Shown here: in pieces, positions 1-8,335 of the stretch | How the letters are laid out: each line of letters opens with the position of its first letter | Position numbering within the stretch: position 1 is the first letter of the stretch | Assembly (NCBI GenBank): GCA_040007895.1 | Contig: JBDTUE010000004.1 | Coordinates: 1 to 51,798, forward strand | Length of the DNA: 51,798 bases | Source: JADJLQ01 sp040007895 | GTDB lineage: Bacteria > Bacteroidota > Bacteroidia > Chitinophagales > Saprospiraceae | Direction of reading: 5' to 3' | Translations under genes and position numbers: made by a program | The notes under the pieces: generated by a model | Databases searched by the model: none | Told to the model about the DNA's origin: nothing | Seen by the model: only the letters and a program-made list of their open reading frames with translations

Positions 1-1793
1 TTATCTCCTCGTAATACCCTGAATCTTTTTCTGGCCTCGACAGCAAACGTACTATTTGAAAAATCTATAAATATTTTTTCATAGTAACTTTTAGCTTTTT
101 CTTTATCATTGAGTTTGAAGTCATAGATCTCCGCTAATTCAAATAAAGAATTATCACATCGGATTCCCTCCTGATATTTTTCAACCACAGATTCATAGAG
201 CGGAATAGCCTGATCCCATTTCTTAAGGGAACTATAGATGCGGGCCCGTTGATAAATTACATCATCTACAATGTCGTGATTGGGAAAAAGAAATACAATA
301 GAATCAAGTTTTTCTAAAGCTTCCTCGTGTTTATTCTGAAAAGAAAGTAATTCAGCTTCTGCAAAGTATTGTAATGGAGTATTGATGCTGTCTTTGATAT
401 TATCAGAGATGAATACAGAAAGATCGATGGCATCATTGCTGATATATCTTGACGTTGCGTTCTTAAGTATCTCAAATTGTTTTTGTGCCCAGGTAAAATC
501 ACCACTGAAATAAGAAAGTCGTGCATTCCTGAAACGGGCCTCTTCACCAAGTTGGTCTTCCTTATATGCTTTATCTACTTGTGAATACAATAAAGTGGAT
601 TCCCAATTATCGCCTTGAATCAGGTAATAATCGCCCAGATTGAGTTTAGCCTGGCCTAATGTAGGTCTAGGTAAATTAGGAAGATGAATTAGTTCTTCCA
701 GTATGGTTATAGCTTTTGGGATATTGTTGAGATGTAATGCTTCCAGTTCTGCATATTCCAGAATTAACGCGCTGCTATTTCGGTTTTTCCCAAATTCATA
801 GATGAAGCTTTCATAATCTTGTTCAATAGCGACGAGTTCGTCGTGGGAAGTTGGGCTGGCAGATTGTTTGACTTTATTCCGTTTACAGGCAAGTCCTTCT
901 TTTTTAGAATCAACATAAAAAGTGTTTTGCGGACCTTTTTCTTTAGTGATATATTCAAATGCTTTAATGGCTGCATCCCATTCGCTGGCAGATTTTGCTA
1001 TCTGACCAAGTTGAAAAATTCTTGATCCATTTTCGTCCATTAATTTATCAAGTGCTTTGGCTTGTCGCAGGGCACCGTTATAATCCCTGGTCTGTAACAT
1101 AGCCCATTGCATCATCTCCATAAAATGAATTCCCTGTGGAGAACTTTGTATTGCTGTATATAATTGTTTTTGCAATTCCGTATAATCGGTGGGCTGGAAA
1201 GATCTCTGGAATATCGATTGGATAGTCAGCGAACGTTGTGGATCCGCTTCGAGGCTCATTAAATAGTATTGGATCATTTTAGGTACATCACCTTTGCGTC
1301 GATACATATCAGCCAGCAGATATGGAAACATGTCTTTGTCATTGAGTCCTTTCATCCCCTTTTCATAGGCCGCAATGGCAAGATCATATTTGGACATATT
1401 AATAAACGTACCTGCAAGGCTGTTGATTTTATTTCGATCTATAGGCAGTTTGTCTATGGATTTTTTAAATTGTTCATCAGCCAAAACGGGGCTACCCATT
1501 TTTTCAAGCAGATTACCATAAACTACATAATTACCTGCTTCATCAGGAAATGCTTTCAATTGCTTTTTGACCAGGGTTTCTGCATCTGTCATCTTATCCT
1601 GGTAAATAAGACACTCGATAGTCCGGTTAAAAAAATAGGTTTGCGCTTTGTTTTGCTCCAGTAATTTAGAAAAGAGTGTTCCTGCTTTCTCATACTCTCC
1701 ATCCTGAAAATATTGTTCAGCTAACCGGGAATCCTGCGCAGCAATTAAAAAAGAAAAACAAAGGAGGGCAAAGCTCAAAAATGGTTTAATCAT
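1..1793 (-). CDS. TPR-repeat exported protein, cut by left window edge
   Basis: The reading frame is open from an ATG at 1793 to the window edge and runs past it, so 597 codons are visible and the C-terminus is missing. The N-terminus is a clear Sec signal peptide (MIKPFLSFALLCFSFLIAAQ, likely cut near residue 18-20). The rest is helical with repeated TPR-like units, for example AEQYFQDGEYEKAGTLF, DLAIAAYEKGMK and WDQAIPLYESVVEKY. It is probably a periplasmic or envelope scaffold of the large Bacteroidota TPR family. No enzymatic domain is visible. The TPR reading is firm; the specific role is unknown. Confidence 0.85.
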   Translation of the reverse strand, partial: MIKPFLSFALLCFSFLIAAQDSRLAEQYFQDGEYEKAGTLFSKLLEQNKAQTYFFNRTIECLIYQDKMTDAETLVKKQLKAFPDEAGNYVVYGNLLEKMGSPVLADEQFKKSIDKLPIDRNKINSLAGTFINMSKYDLAIAAYEKGMKGLNDKDMFPYLLADMYRRKGDVPKMIQYYLMSLEADPQRSLTIQSIFQRSFQPTDYTELQKQLYTAIQSSPQGIHFMEMMQWAMLQTRDYNGALRQAKALDKLMDENGSRIFQLGQIAKSASEWDAAIKAFEYITKEKGPQNTFYVDSKKEGLACKRNKVKQSASPTSHDELVAIEQDYESFIYEFGKNRNSSALILEYAELEALHLNNIPKAITILEELIHLPNLPRPTLGQAKLNLGDYYLIQGDNWESTLLYSQVDKAYKEDQLGEEARFRNARLSYFSGDFTWAQKQFEILKNATSRYISNDAIDLSVFISDNIKDSINTPLQYFAEAELLSFQNKHEEALEKLDSIVFLFPNHDIVDDVIYQRARIYSSLKKWDQAIPLYESVVEKYQEGIRCDNSLFELAEIYDFKLNDKEKAKSYYEKIFIDFSNSTFAVEARKRFRVLRGD

Positions 1794-1976
1794 AGGATTA
1801 GTATCAAGTCGCTAGTTTAACGTGTAAATATAAAGGGAAAAATGAATTGACTAACGAGATTCGTCAGCGTAAAACAAACAATAACAGTAGTTTAATAGTT
1901 AATCAGAGCACCAGCCCAGAAAAAGTATCCAATGACAATTTTAGTTGTCTACCTTGAAAACATTTGATTCCAAGGA

Positions 1977-2312
1977 CTATTTTGAAATATCCGTGATCAC
2001 AAAACTTTCAGTACAACAAGGCTCGGCAGCATTATGAGTGGTGAGTTTTACATCGCCGCTGATGATCACACTCAAATTATTAATTTGAAACTCCCTGGTT
2101 AAATTACACGGCAATAACCTCGAATCGATGGTGCCTTGTTCAACAATAAAAAAGGTTCCGTTTGACTCCCTGACTTCTGCTTGCTGATTGTTAACTCTCC
2201 TGAAAACCGGGACATCCGGCAAACAATCTCCGGAAGAATTTTCTTTTTTAATACATGAAACGAGGATAATGAAGCAAAATGAAATTGGTATTGAATTGAT
2301 AAGCTTCTTCAT
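1977..2312 (-). CDS. Small hypothetical lipoprotein
   Basis: This 111-residue protein starts MKKL and has a lipobox-like end to its signal peptide (LVSC, Cys20), so it should be a lipoprotein. The mature part has four further cysteines (29, 69, 98 and 99), including an adjacent CC pair, which suggests disulfides or metal binding. I do not recognise the family. It stands alone between the TPR gene and the GlsB-like gene on the same strand, with about 180 bases to the next gene downstream. Confidence 0.7.
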   Translation of the reverse strand: MKKLINSIPISFCFIILVSCIKKENSSGDCLPDVPVFRRVNNQQAEVRESNGTFFIVEQGTIDSRLLPCNLTREFQINNLSVIISGDVKLTTHNAAEPCCTESFVITDISK

Positions 2313-2675
2313 TGATAATAGTTTAGTGGCCTGTTAAAGTATCAACGAAGTATTTCAGTATAAGGTTTGATGAATAAAGTTATTAATACAAAACTGGTTC
2401 AATCACAACCTTAAGCAGTAATTAATAAGGAAAAACCGGTGAGAGAAAATTTTCTGGGACGAATGATGTGGCTCTTAAATTACAAAATGGAGGAATAAGG
2501 ATTTGAACCCGACCTTATATAATCGGATTAAAAGCAATATTGATTAGAATGGTCATAAAGTGCCAAACATCAGGTATTATCCATCATAAGGCAAATGATG
2601 AAGGTCCAATTCTTAATCAAAATGAAGTTACACGTGGATGATGGCGTCACCCGTTTGGTATGATAAGACAACGGT
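2313..2675. other. Intergenic region with a tRNA-like hairpin
   Basis: This 363-base stretch holds no supportable gene. A plus-strand frame at 2638-2961 is the shadow of the GlsB-like gene. The only structure I see is the tRNA-3'-end-like segment at 2488-2535, annotated separately. Confidence 0.5.
2488..2535 (-). pseudogene. Possible decayed tRNA 3' half (tRNA-Lys-like)
   Basis: Read on the minus strand, this begins with an anticodon-loop-like CTTTTAATCCGAT, continues to a T-loop-like GGGTTCAAATCC and ends TTATTCCTCCA. The order matches the 3' half of a tRNA with a TTT anticodon. However, the T stem is imperfect, the variable region is too long, and no D-arm or matching 5' acceptor strand (GGAGGAA) lies upstream. 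It is at best a remnant. The same bases also form a simple hairpin (2495-2500 with 2513-2518, 6 bp, loop 12), so chance resemblance is possible. Confidence 0.25.
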
Positions 2676-2924
2676 CTATCTCCTGCCAAATAATAAATTG
2701 GCAACAGCTAAAATGACGATTGCCCCTAAAGCTCCTGTCAAAATCAGGCCTAACCAACCTGCACCAAAACTAGTATGTAATTGCGCAAGTACCCAGGATC
2801 CCACCACACTTCCTACGATTCCTAGAACGATATTGACAAGGAGTCCAAAGCTTCGTCCTTTAAATAATTCACTGCCCAGCCAACCGGCTACGGCACCAAT
2901 AAGTAATTGTACAAGCAGATTCAT
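2676..2924 (-). CDS. GlsB/YeaQ/YmgE family membrane protein
   Basis: This 82-residue, glycine- and valine-rich hydrophobic protein matches the transglycosylase-associated (GlsB/YeaQ/YmgE) family in length and pattern. It has three membrane helices, an N-terminal GAVAGWLGSELFKG, a middle VNIVLGIVGSVVGSWVL and a C-terminal GALGAIVILAVANLL ending in RR. The family is found in the inner membrane and is often stress-induced, with unknown biochemical function. Identification by family pattern is strong. Confidence 0.9.
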   Translation of the reverse strand: MNLLVQLLIGAVAGWLGSELFKGRSFGLLVNIVLGIVGSVVGSWVLAQLHTSFGAGWLGLILTGALGAIVILAVANLLFGRR

Positions 2925-3046
2925 ATGCAGACTTTTTTTAAACGTTGAATCAACAATATAACACTTAATCCGGAATAAATACCTTGAAGGTCTTTGTTCA
3001 ATTTTATCATTCGCAGTATCCGACTGATACTAAGAATTGAAAACTT

Positions 3047-4843
3047 CTATTTATTATTTTTTAAAATTGCTTTGTTTAATTTGATTGCTTCCACTTTTAA
3101 TCTAGGGTTCTTTTGGATTGCTGCTTCAGGAATGACAACAGAAGTGGATGGGCTGATTTTTATCTGAGCTTCCAATAACAAAGCCTGGGCCTGATTAAAT
3201 AGCGGTGAAGATTCATTGATAGGTTCAAGGATTTGTTTTGCTTTGAGTGCATCCCCGTTTTGCAATAATCTATTACTAAGTTCGAGCCGGGTATCATCTG
3301 TGAGGTTTAAATGATTGGCTTCGACTTGTGAGATCGCAGTTTTATTGTGTTCTATTTCTGTCTCGACCTCTTTAGATTTTCTATCCACTCTTTTCTTTTG
3401 GTTGGGTTCTATTGTTTTAACCTTTTGATAATCTTCCTTTGCTTTAGGATAATCTTTGACCGATCTGTACTGATCAGCTCTTTTTTCTAACAATATATTT
3501 TTATTATACCCACTGCTATCGATCAATCGGGTGAGTGAGTTGATAGCTATTGCCGGTTGATTGTATTGCTCAGCTAAAATCGCAGTTTTCAATATATTTT
3601 GACTAACTGGCAAAAGCAAAGTAAGTTTCTGTTGAAAAGCAAGACATGAATCCGCATCCTTCAATTGATAATACGAATCAGCAATTAATGTGTATGCCAT
3701 TTTTTTGAGTGAGTCATTTTCAAGATCATGATCGACTGCATCTTTTAAAGCGGCAATGGTATTAATGAAATCATTTTTTTGATAGGCAAATATGCCTACA
3801 ATACATTGAATCACTTTTTCATACCAGCTATCGATGTCTTTATTTCCTATTAAATCAGTTACTTTAAATTGAGATAAGGAGATTTTAAAATCAGTCGGAG
3901 ATGCCACATACGTATAAACGGAATCATTAGTAAAATTAAAATCAGCAATGAATTTAGTTTGGTTCTCCTCTTTAATTAACAAGCCACTGAAATATAAATC
4001 TGCTCCGCAATTTTTAGCGATATCCAGCTTATTCGTCTTGGTCATGTTATTATTGGAGCTTACCTGAGCAATTTGATTTTCAAGTTTGATCTTATACTTT
4101 TTACATTTTTCATCAAATGCCTGATCAATCAGCAAACTGGTTTCTTCTGCCGATTGTGGATCAGAACTATGTACCGGAAAAATAAGTGTCTTTAGTTCTG
4201 ATTTTGTTTTAAATGGATTACAAGGCGGGGCGGCACTAATAATATCGGAATCATTTTTAATCCCGATATCTCCAGGTTTAACTTCAGGTGATTTCCTGTT
4301 GAAGATCAGGAATGCTGTTATCAATACAACAGCAACAAATGAAAATATCAGGTAAGGCTTTACACTCGACTTGGCTGGTACATGTCTTTTCAAATCCCGG
4401 ATCAGCCTGTCTTTATACATTGACCATTCAGCGGTCACAATTGGTATGCCCTGAGAATCATTAAGGGTTCTTAAAGATATTGGCAATTCGGCCGCTTTGG
4501 GCAATTTGCCTCCATTAACGAGCAGAGGCAAAATGACTAGTTTTTTTTCAATTGCAAATTCAATTTCCTGCCTTACCCAGTCATCCTGATTCAAGATACG
4601 ATTGGCTCCCGTTGCATCTTTTACCAACCAATTCGGGCCGATAAGTACGAGACAAACTTTTGCATTATTCCCTTTATCTGATAGGACTTTTTTCCATTTA
4701 TCTCCACCATGGATATCAGCTGTATCCAGAAAAACTGATTCCTTTCCAAATTCATTCTCTAAACCTTCATGGATAAGATTGACTTGCTCAACTGGAATAT
4801 CCGATCGACGGTAGCTGATAAATATGGAATTGTGTCTCGCCAT
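3047..4843 (-). CDS. TIR domain - transmembrane - TPR protein
   Basis: The 598-residue protein opens with a TIR domain (about residues 5-140: IFISYRRSD, VFLDTADIHGGDKW, VCLVLIGPNW, DWVRQEIEFAIEKK, ILPLLV). The glutamate in W89-x3-E93 falls where NADase TIR domains such as SARM1 (DWVHKEI) have their catalytic Glu. One membrane helix follows (about 164-182). Next comes a region with DIAKNCGADLYFSG, like envelope proteins that assemble stress regulators, and then a TPR-like helical C-terminus from about 350. The TIR domain would be cytosolic and the repeats periplasmic. No defence or NAD-related neighbour is present. A receptor-like signalling or NAD-cleaving role is inferred, not shown. Confidence 0.85.
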   Translation of the reverse strand: MARHNSIFISYRRSDIPVEQVNLIHEGLENEFGKESVFLDTADIHGGDKWKKVLSDKGNNAKVCLVLIGPNWLVKDATGANRILNQDDWVRQEIEFAIEKKLVILPLLVNGGKLPKAAELPISLRTLNDSQGIPIVTAEWSMYKDRLIRDLKRHVPAKSSVKPYLIFSFVAVVLITAFLIFNRKSPEVKPGDIGIKNDSDIISAAPPCNPFKTKSELKTLIFPVHSSDPQSAEETSLLIDQAFDEKCKKYKIKLENQIAQVSSNNNMTKTNKLDIAKNCGADLYFSGLLIKEENQTKFIADFNFTNDSVYTYVASPTDFKISLSQFKVTDLIGNKDIDSWYEKVIQCIVGIFAYQKNDFINTIAALKDAVDHDLENDSLKKMAYTLIADSYYQLKDADSCLAFQQKLTLLLPVSQNILKTAILAEQYNQPAIAINSLTRLIDSSGYNKNILLEKRADQYRSVKDYPKAKEDYQKVKTIEPNQKKRVDRKSKEVETEIEHNKTAISQVEANHLNLTDDTRLELSNRLLQNGDALKAKQILEPINESSPLFNQAQALLLEAQIKISPSTSVVIPEAAIQKNPRLKVEAIKLNKAILKNNK

Positions 4844-5027
4844 GAAAAATAGTTAATACTCGTGCTGCTTCATTCTGCTCCAGCAATAACTAATGTAATT
4901 GGTACTTTAAATGTCGCAACATTTTGGATAATTTATTGCTCTTTAATTAAACGAGGTTCAACCCCATAAAGATATAGCCTGAAAAAAAGTAATTAACAGA
5001 ATCCTAATTCCGGATTGGCTTTGAATC

Positions 5028-5043
5028 ACTATCGGCCGATAGT
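5028..5043. promoter_or_regulatory. Perfect 16-bp palindrome, likely operator
   Basis: ACTATCGGCCGATAGT reads the same on both strands. It lies 12 bases upstream of the TTTA end of a near-consensus -7 box (TACCTTTA, 5047-5054). A CGGCCG core at similar spacing is found before yceI (5951-5958). The position fits an operator controlling the AraC gene, perhaps autoregulatory. Confidence 0.5.
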
Positions 5044-5059
5044 TCATACCTTTATCCTT

Positions 5060-5893
5060 GTGGTCGCTTTATTTCAAATATTCAATATTGATGCCATTGA
5101 GGCTAAGAAAATCGCCGCATCACCCAGTGAACCTCATCACCATGATTTTGAAGAATTAATCATTGCTATTCAGGGAAGGATAGAACACTTTATTGATTTT
5201 AAATCTAATTCATACGATGCTCCTTTAGTAAGTTTTGTTACAAAAGGCAAAGTCCACCGGCTGGTGCCCTGTACTATCAATGATGATTGTAATATGTGGG
5301 TTTTGCGATTCAAAAGTGAATTCATCCCGGAGACTACTTTTCAGTTGTACTCATTTTATCATGATCACGCCAATATCAGTATGCAAGCGGGAGACTGTTT
5401 TAACAGGCTGGTAGCACTTTGTGAAATGATGAATCTGGAGATGCAACAATCTTTGCCTGATTTTGGTGTGGTTCGTCATTTGTTAAGCGCATTGTTCACG
5501 ATGATCGAATCTGAAAGACGCAAACAACATCCTGACGAAAACCCTATGTCCGGCACTCAAAATATCACCTTTAAAAACTTTCTTAGAATCCTCGAGGAAA
5601 ACTTTCGTCGTCCCGAAGGTGTAGACTATTATGCCGAAAAATTATTTATGTCTGCACGTAACCTCAATCTTATCTGTCAAAACATTCTTCAAAAAAGTGT
5701 TTCTGAAATCATTGAAACTCGAAAACTCATTGAGGCAAAAAATCTATTAATCAATTCTGATAAAGCCATTGCAGAAATTGGTTATGAACTAGGCTACCAG
5801 GAAAAAGCATATTTCACCAACGTGTTTAAAAAGAAAGCTGGTCAAACACCCTCTGAGTTCCGCGAAGAAATGAGGAAACTGGTTACTCCATAG
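5060..5893 (+). CDS. AraC family transcriptional regulator
   Basis: The N-terminal half is cupin-like (HHHDFEEL, then strand-rich sequence). The C-terminal half is a two-helix-turn-helix AraC DNA-binding domain ending AIAEIGYELGYQEKAYFTNVFKKKAGQTPSEFREE. No ATG start exists. The frame is open from about 4997, with a TTG at 5015, but 5028-5054 holds a palindrome and a -7-like box. The N-terminal HYRPIVHTFILVV from the TTG would then be translated promoter. I prefer GTG 5060 (277 residues), where the sequence begins to look like the family (FQIFNIDAIEAKKI). It lies just upstream of the yceI-dioxygenase-esterase-permease run and probably controls it. The start is uncertain; the family is firm. 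Confidence 0.88.
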   Translation: MVALFQIFNIDAIEAKKIAASPSEPHHHDFEELIIAIQGRIEHFIDFKSNSYDAPLVSFVTKGKVHRLVPCTINDDCNMWVLRFKSEFIPETTFQLYSFYHDHANISMQAGDCFNRLVALCEMMNLEMQQSLPDFGVVRHLLSALFTMIESERRKQHPDENPMSGTQNITFKNFLRILEENFRRPEGVDYYAEKLFMSARNLNLICQNILQKSVSEIIETRKLIEAKNLLINSDKAIAEIGYELGYQEKAYFTNVFKKKAGQTPSEFREEMRKLVTP

Positions 5894-5950
5894 CCGGAAT
5901 TTATCCATTTACCTAAAATCACAACACTATTTCCGATTACTGATACTTAC

Positions 5951-5975
5951 CCGGCCGGATAGAGGGCCATCTTTG
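5951..5975 (+). promoter_or_regulatory. yceI promoter with CGGCCG element
   Basis: CCGGCCGG (5951-5958) followed by ATAG lies 14 bases before the TTTG of CATCTTTG (5968-5975), one mismatch from the Bacteroidota -7 consensus TAnnTTTG. The arrangement mirrors that before the AraC gene. The gap to the ATG at 6009 leaves a normal leader. Confidence 0.5.
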
Positions 5976-6008
5976 TATCATTAAATAACAATAAAAAAAT
6001 TATTAATC

Positions 6009-6563
6009 ATGACTACAACAATATTAACTCCATCCGTGTCTAAACAAACCATCTGGAGTCTTGACCCATCACATAGCGAACTTATTTTTAAAGTAAAACA
6101 CCTGATGATTGCCAATGTAAAAGGAGAATTCAGAAAATTTCAAGCTGAAATCAAAGGGAATGATTTTACCACGGCTAAGATACATGCAACTATAGATGCA
6201 ACATCAATTTTCACCAATGATGATAGCAGGGACGGGCATTTAAAAAGCAGTGATTTCTTTGATGTAGAAAATTATCCGGAATTGAACTTTACCGGAAAAT
6301 CATTCAACAAAATAAATGAAGAAAATTATGTACTGACCGGAATGCTTACAATTAAAGATATTAGTAAGGAAGTCACGCTGGATGTAGAATTTGGTGGTAT
6401 CAATAAAGATCCATGGGGAAATGAAAAAGCAGGCTTCACGCTTCACGGCAAGATTAACCGTAAAGACTGGGGTCTAAACTGGAATGCAGCACTTGAAACC
6501 GGAGGTGTTTTAGTAAGCGATGAGGTAAAGATTAGTGCTGAATTACAATTTGTAAAAAAATAA
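6009..6563 (+). CDS. YceI family protein
   Basis: The 184-residue protein has the YceI lipocalin-like beta-barrel pattern: WSLDPSHSELIFKVKHLMIANVKGEF at the start, SRDGHLKSSDFFDVENYPELNFT in the middle, and GKINRKDWGLNWN near the end. The family binds isoprenoid-type lipids. No signal peptide is seen, so this copy is probably cytoplasmic, unlike periplasmic E. coli YceI. It is the first gene of a plus-strand run after the AraC gene. A hairpin follows it (6568-6599). Confidence 0.93.
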   Translation: MTTTILTPSVSKQTIWSLDPSHSELIFKVKHLMIANVKGEFRKFQAEIKGNDFTTAKIHATIDATSIFTNDDSRDGHLKSSDFFDVENYPELNFTGKSFNKINEENYVLTGMLTIKDISKEVTLDVEFGGINKDPWGNEKAGFTLHGKINRKDWGLNWNAALETGGVLVSDEVKISAELQFVKK

Positions 6564-6567
6564 ATTT

Positions 6568-6599
6568 GACCCTGTAGTTAATAAAAAAGCTACGGGGTC
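6568..6599 (+). terminator. Hairpin after yceI
   Basis: GACCCTGTAG (6568-6577) pairs with CTACGGGGTC (6590-6599) over 10 bp with one G-T pair and a 12-base loop. No T tract follows, so it may be only a partial terminator or processing site between yceI and the dioxygenase. Confidence 0.45.
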
Positions 6600-6650
6600 T
6601 ATTGACTTCCATTGTACAAACTGACTTAATTAATTTTATCTTTCATAAAA

Positions 6651-7541
6651 ATGAATCGCAAAAACTTTATTCAAACTATGGCTGCACTTCCTTTCTCAGG
6701 TATTGCAATGAATCTGGGCGAACTCAATTCCATCACATCCTCCTTCGACAATACAGAAAAAATGCCAGTGTTTTTTCTGGGTCACGGAAGTCCTATGAAT
6801 GCGATCGAAGAAAACGAATTTGTTCAGGGATTCAGGTCGATTGGTAAAAACATTACAAAACCAAAAGCTATCTTATGCATCTCGGCTCATTGGGAGACCC
6901 GGGGAACATTCGTCACAGCTATGGAATATCCGAGGACTATTCATGACTTTGGCGGATTCCCTCAGGCTTTATTCAATGTTCAATATCCGGCTCCGGGCAG
7001 CCCAAAGCTTGCTGAAGAAACCAAATCAATTATTAAAAAAACTCAGGTTGGTCTTGATGATACATGGGGTTTGGATCATGGTGCCTGGTCTGTAATTAAA
7101 CATTTGTATCCATTGGCGGACATACCGGTGATCCAATTAAGTCTTGACTATACCCAGGGAGCTCAATATCATTATGACCTTGCTCGTGAACTTTCTGTAT
7201 TGAGGTCTAAAGGAATACTGATAGTCGGTAGTGGCAATATGGTACACAATCTACGTATGGTAGCCTGGGACAAACTCGATGCAAATGAATTTGGCTTTGA
7301 TTGGGCTTTGGAAGCAAGGGATAAAATGAAAAAATATATTCTATCCGGAGATCATAAACCTCTTATCAATTTCAGAGGACAGGGAAAGACTTTTGATTTG
7401 GCTATCCCTACACCGGAACATTACTTGCCATTACTTTATGCGTTGGCATTAAAAGATGACCATGAACAAGTATCCCTGTTTAATGATAAAGCAATTGGTG
7501 GATCTTTAACCATGACTTCTGTCAAAATAGATAAAGGTTAA
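6651..7541 (+). CDS. Extradiol ring-cleavage dioxygenase, YgiD/DODA-like
   Basis: The 296-residue protein has the class III extradiol (LigB-like) dioxygenase motifs of YgiD: GHGSPM (His45), SAHW (His80), HDFGGFP, LDHGAWSV, GSGNMVHN (His199) and PTPEHYLPLLY (His257). These histidines supply the metal site and catalysis. The family opens catechols such as DOPA, but the natural substrate here is unknown. About 30 residues precede the domain; MNRKNFIQTMAALPF resembles the start of Bacteroidota exported enzymes but lacks twin arginine. The stop is 9 bases before the ATG chosen for the esterase, so the two are probably cotranscribed. Confidence 0.9.
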   Translation: MNRKNFIQTMAALPFSGIAMNLGELNSITSSFDNTEKMPVFFLGHGSPMNAIEENEFVQGFRSIGKNITKPKAILCISAHWETRGTFVTAMEYPRTIHDFGGFPQALFNVQYPAPGSPKLAEETKSIIKKTQVGLDDTWGLDHGAWSVIKHLYPLADIPVIQLSLDYTQGAQYHYDLARELSVLRSKGILIVGSGNMVHNLRMVAWDKLDANEFGFDWALEARDKMKKYILSGDHKPLINFRGQGKTFDLAIPTPEHYLPLLYALALKDDHEQVSLFNDKAIGGSLTMTSVKIDKG

Positions 7542-7550
7542 TTGATAAAG

Positions 7551-8255
7551 ATGAGATTGATCTTATATACCATTGTTCTGTTTTTCCTTTTATCTTCTAC
7601 TTGCCTAAAAAACAATCCTATGACTGAATTGTATTATGTAGTTCGAAAGTCTTCCATCGAATCAATGAAACCACCCTTACTAGTGTTACTTCATGGGGTA
7701 GGAAGCAATGAACAGGACCTTTTTTCATTTGCAGATAGGCTTCCTGGAAAGTATTTAGTCGTTTCAGTTCGTGCGCCATATGTACTTGGGCCCAACAGAT
7801 TTGCATGGTATGAAGTAGATCTTAATAAAGGTGCACCAATCATCAATGCTGAGCAAGCGGAGCAAAGCAGGAAGACTATTTTACATTTTCTGGATAAGCT
7901 AAAAGCAAATCATCCTTATGATGAATCCAGTGTTTATTTCTGTGGTTTTTCCCAGGGCGCCATTATGTCTTACAATGTAGGTCTTACGCGTCCTGATTTA
8001 ATTCATGGTATAGCTATTATGAGCGGCAGGTTATTATCTGAAATAAAACCGATCATCAAAAAACAAGATCAATTAAAGGATCTAAAAGTGTTTATTTCGC
8101 ATGGCACCAAAGATCAGGTATTGAATTACCAATATGCAATGGATGCAAAGGATTATTTGATTTCCTTGGGGATTGCTCCAAACTATCATGAGTATGATGC
8201 CGGTCATACTATCAATGATGCTATGCTAAATGATTTAATTCAATGGCTGAATTGA
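7551..8255 (+). CDS. Phospholipase/carboxylesterase family alpha/beta hydrolase
   Basis: An alpha/beta hydrolase with the catalytic triad visible: nucleophile Ser134 in GFSQGA, Asp188 in GTKDQV and His219 in DAGHTI (numbered from the ATG at 7551). HGVGSNEQD forms the oxyanion loop. The family hydrolyses carboxylic esters. From 7551 it carries a hydrophobic leader ending LLSSTC, a poor lipobox; a TTG at 7542 is also possible. Starting at the internal ATG 7620 (MTELYYVV) would give a 211-residue cytoplasmic enzyme of usual family length. Its position after the dioxygenase suggests it acts in the same pathway. Confidence 0.88.
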   Translation: MRLILYTIVLFFLLSSTCLKNNPMTELYYVVRKSSIESMKPPLLVLLHGVGSNEQDLFSFADRLPGKYLVVSVRAPYVLGPNRFAWYEVDLNKGAPIINAEQAEQSRKTILHFLDKLKANHPYDESSVYFCGFSQGAIMSYNVGLTRPDLIHGIAIMSGRLLSEIKPIIKKQDQLKDLKVFISHGTKDQVLNYQYAMDAKDYLISLGIAPNYHEYDAGHTINDAMLNDLIQWLN

Positions 8256-8335
8256 GTAGAAAGCATCTTAAAAAGTAATTCAAATGTATTTCTGATGGGT
8301 TGGTTATTTTTGCATGCCAGTCGCAAAAAGACTTC

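Noticed and set aside
1269..1664. 131-residue plus-strand ORF at the left end
   Set aside because: It runs opposite a clear TPR gene whose frame is open through the whole region.
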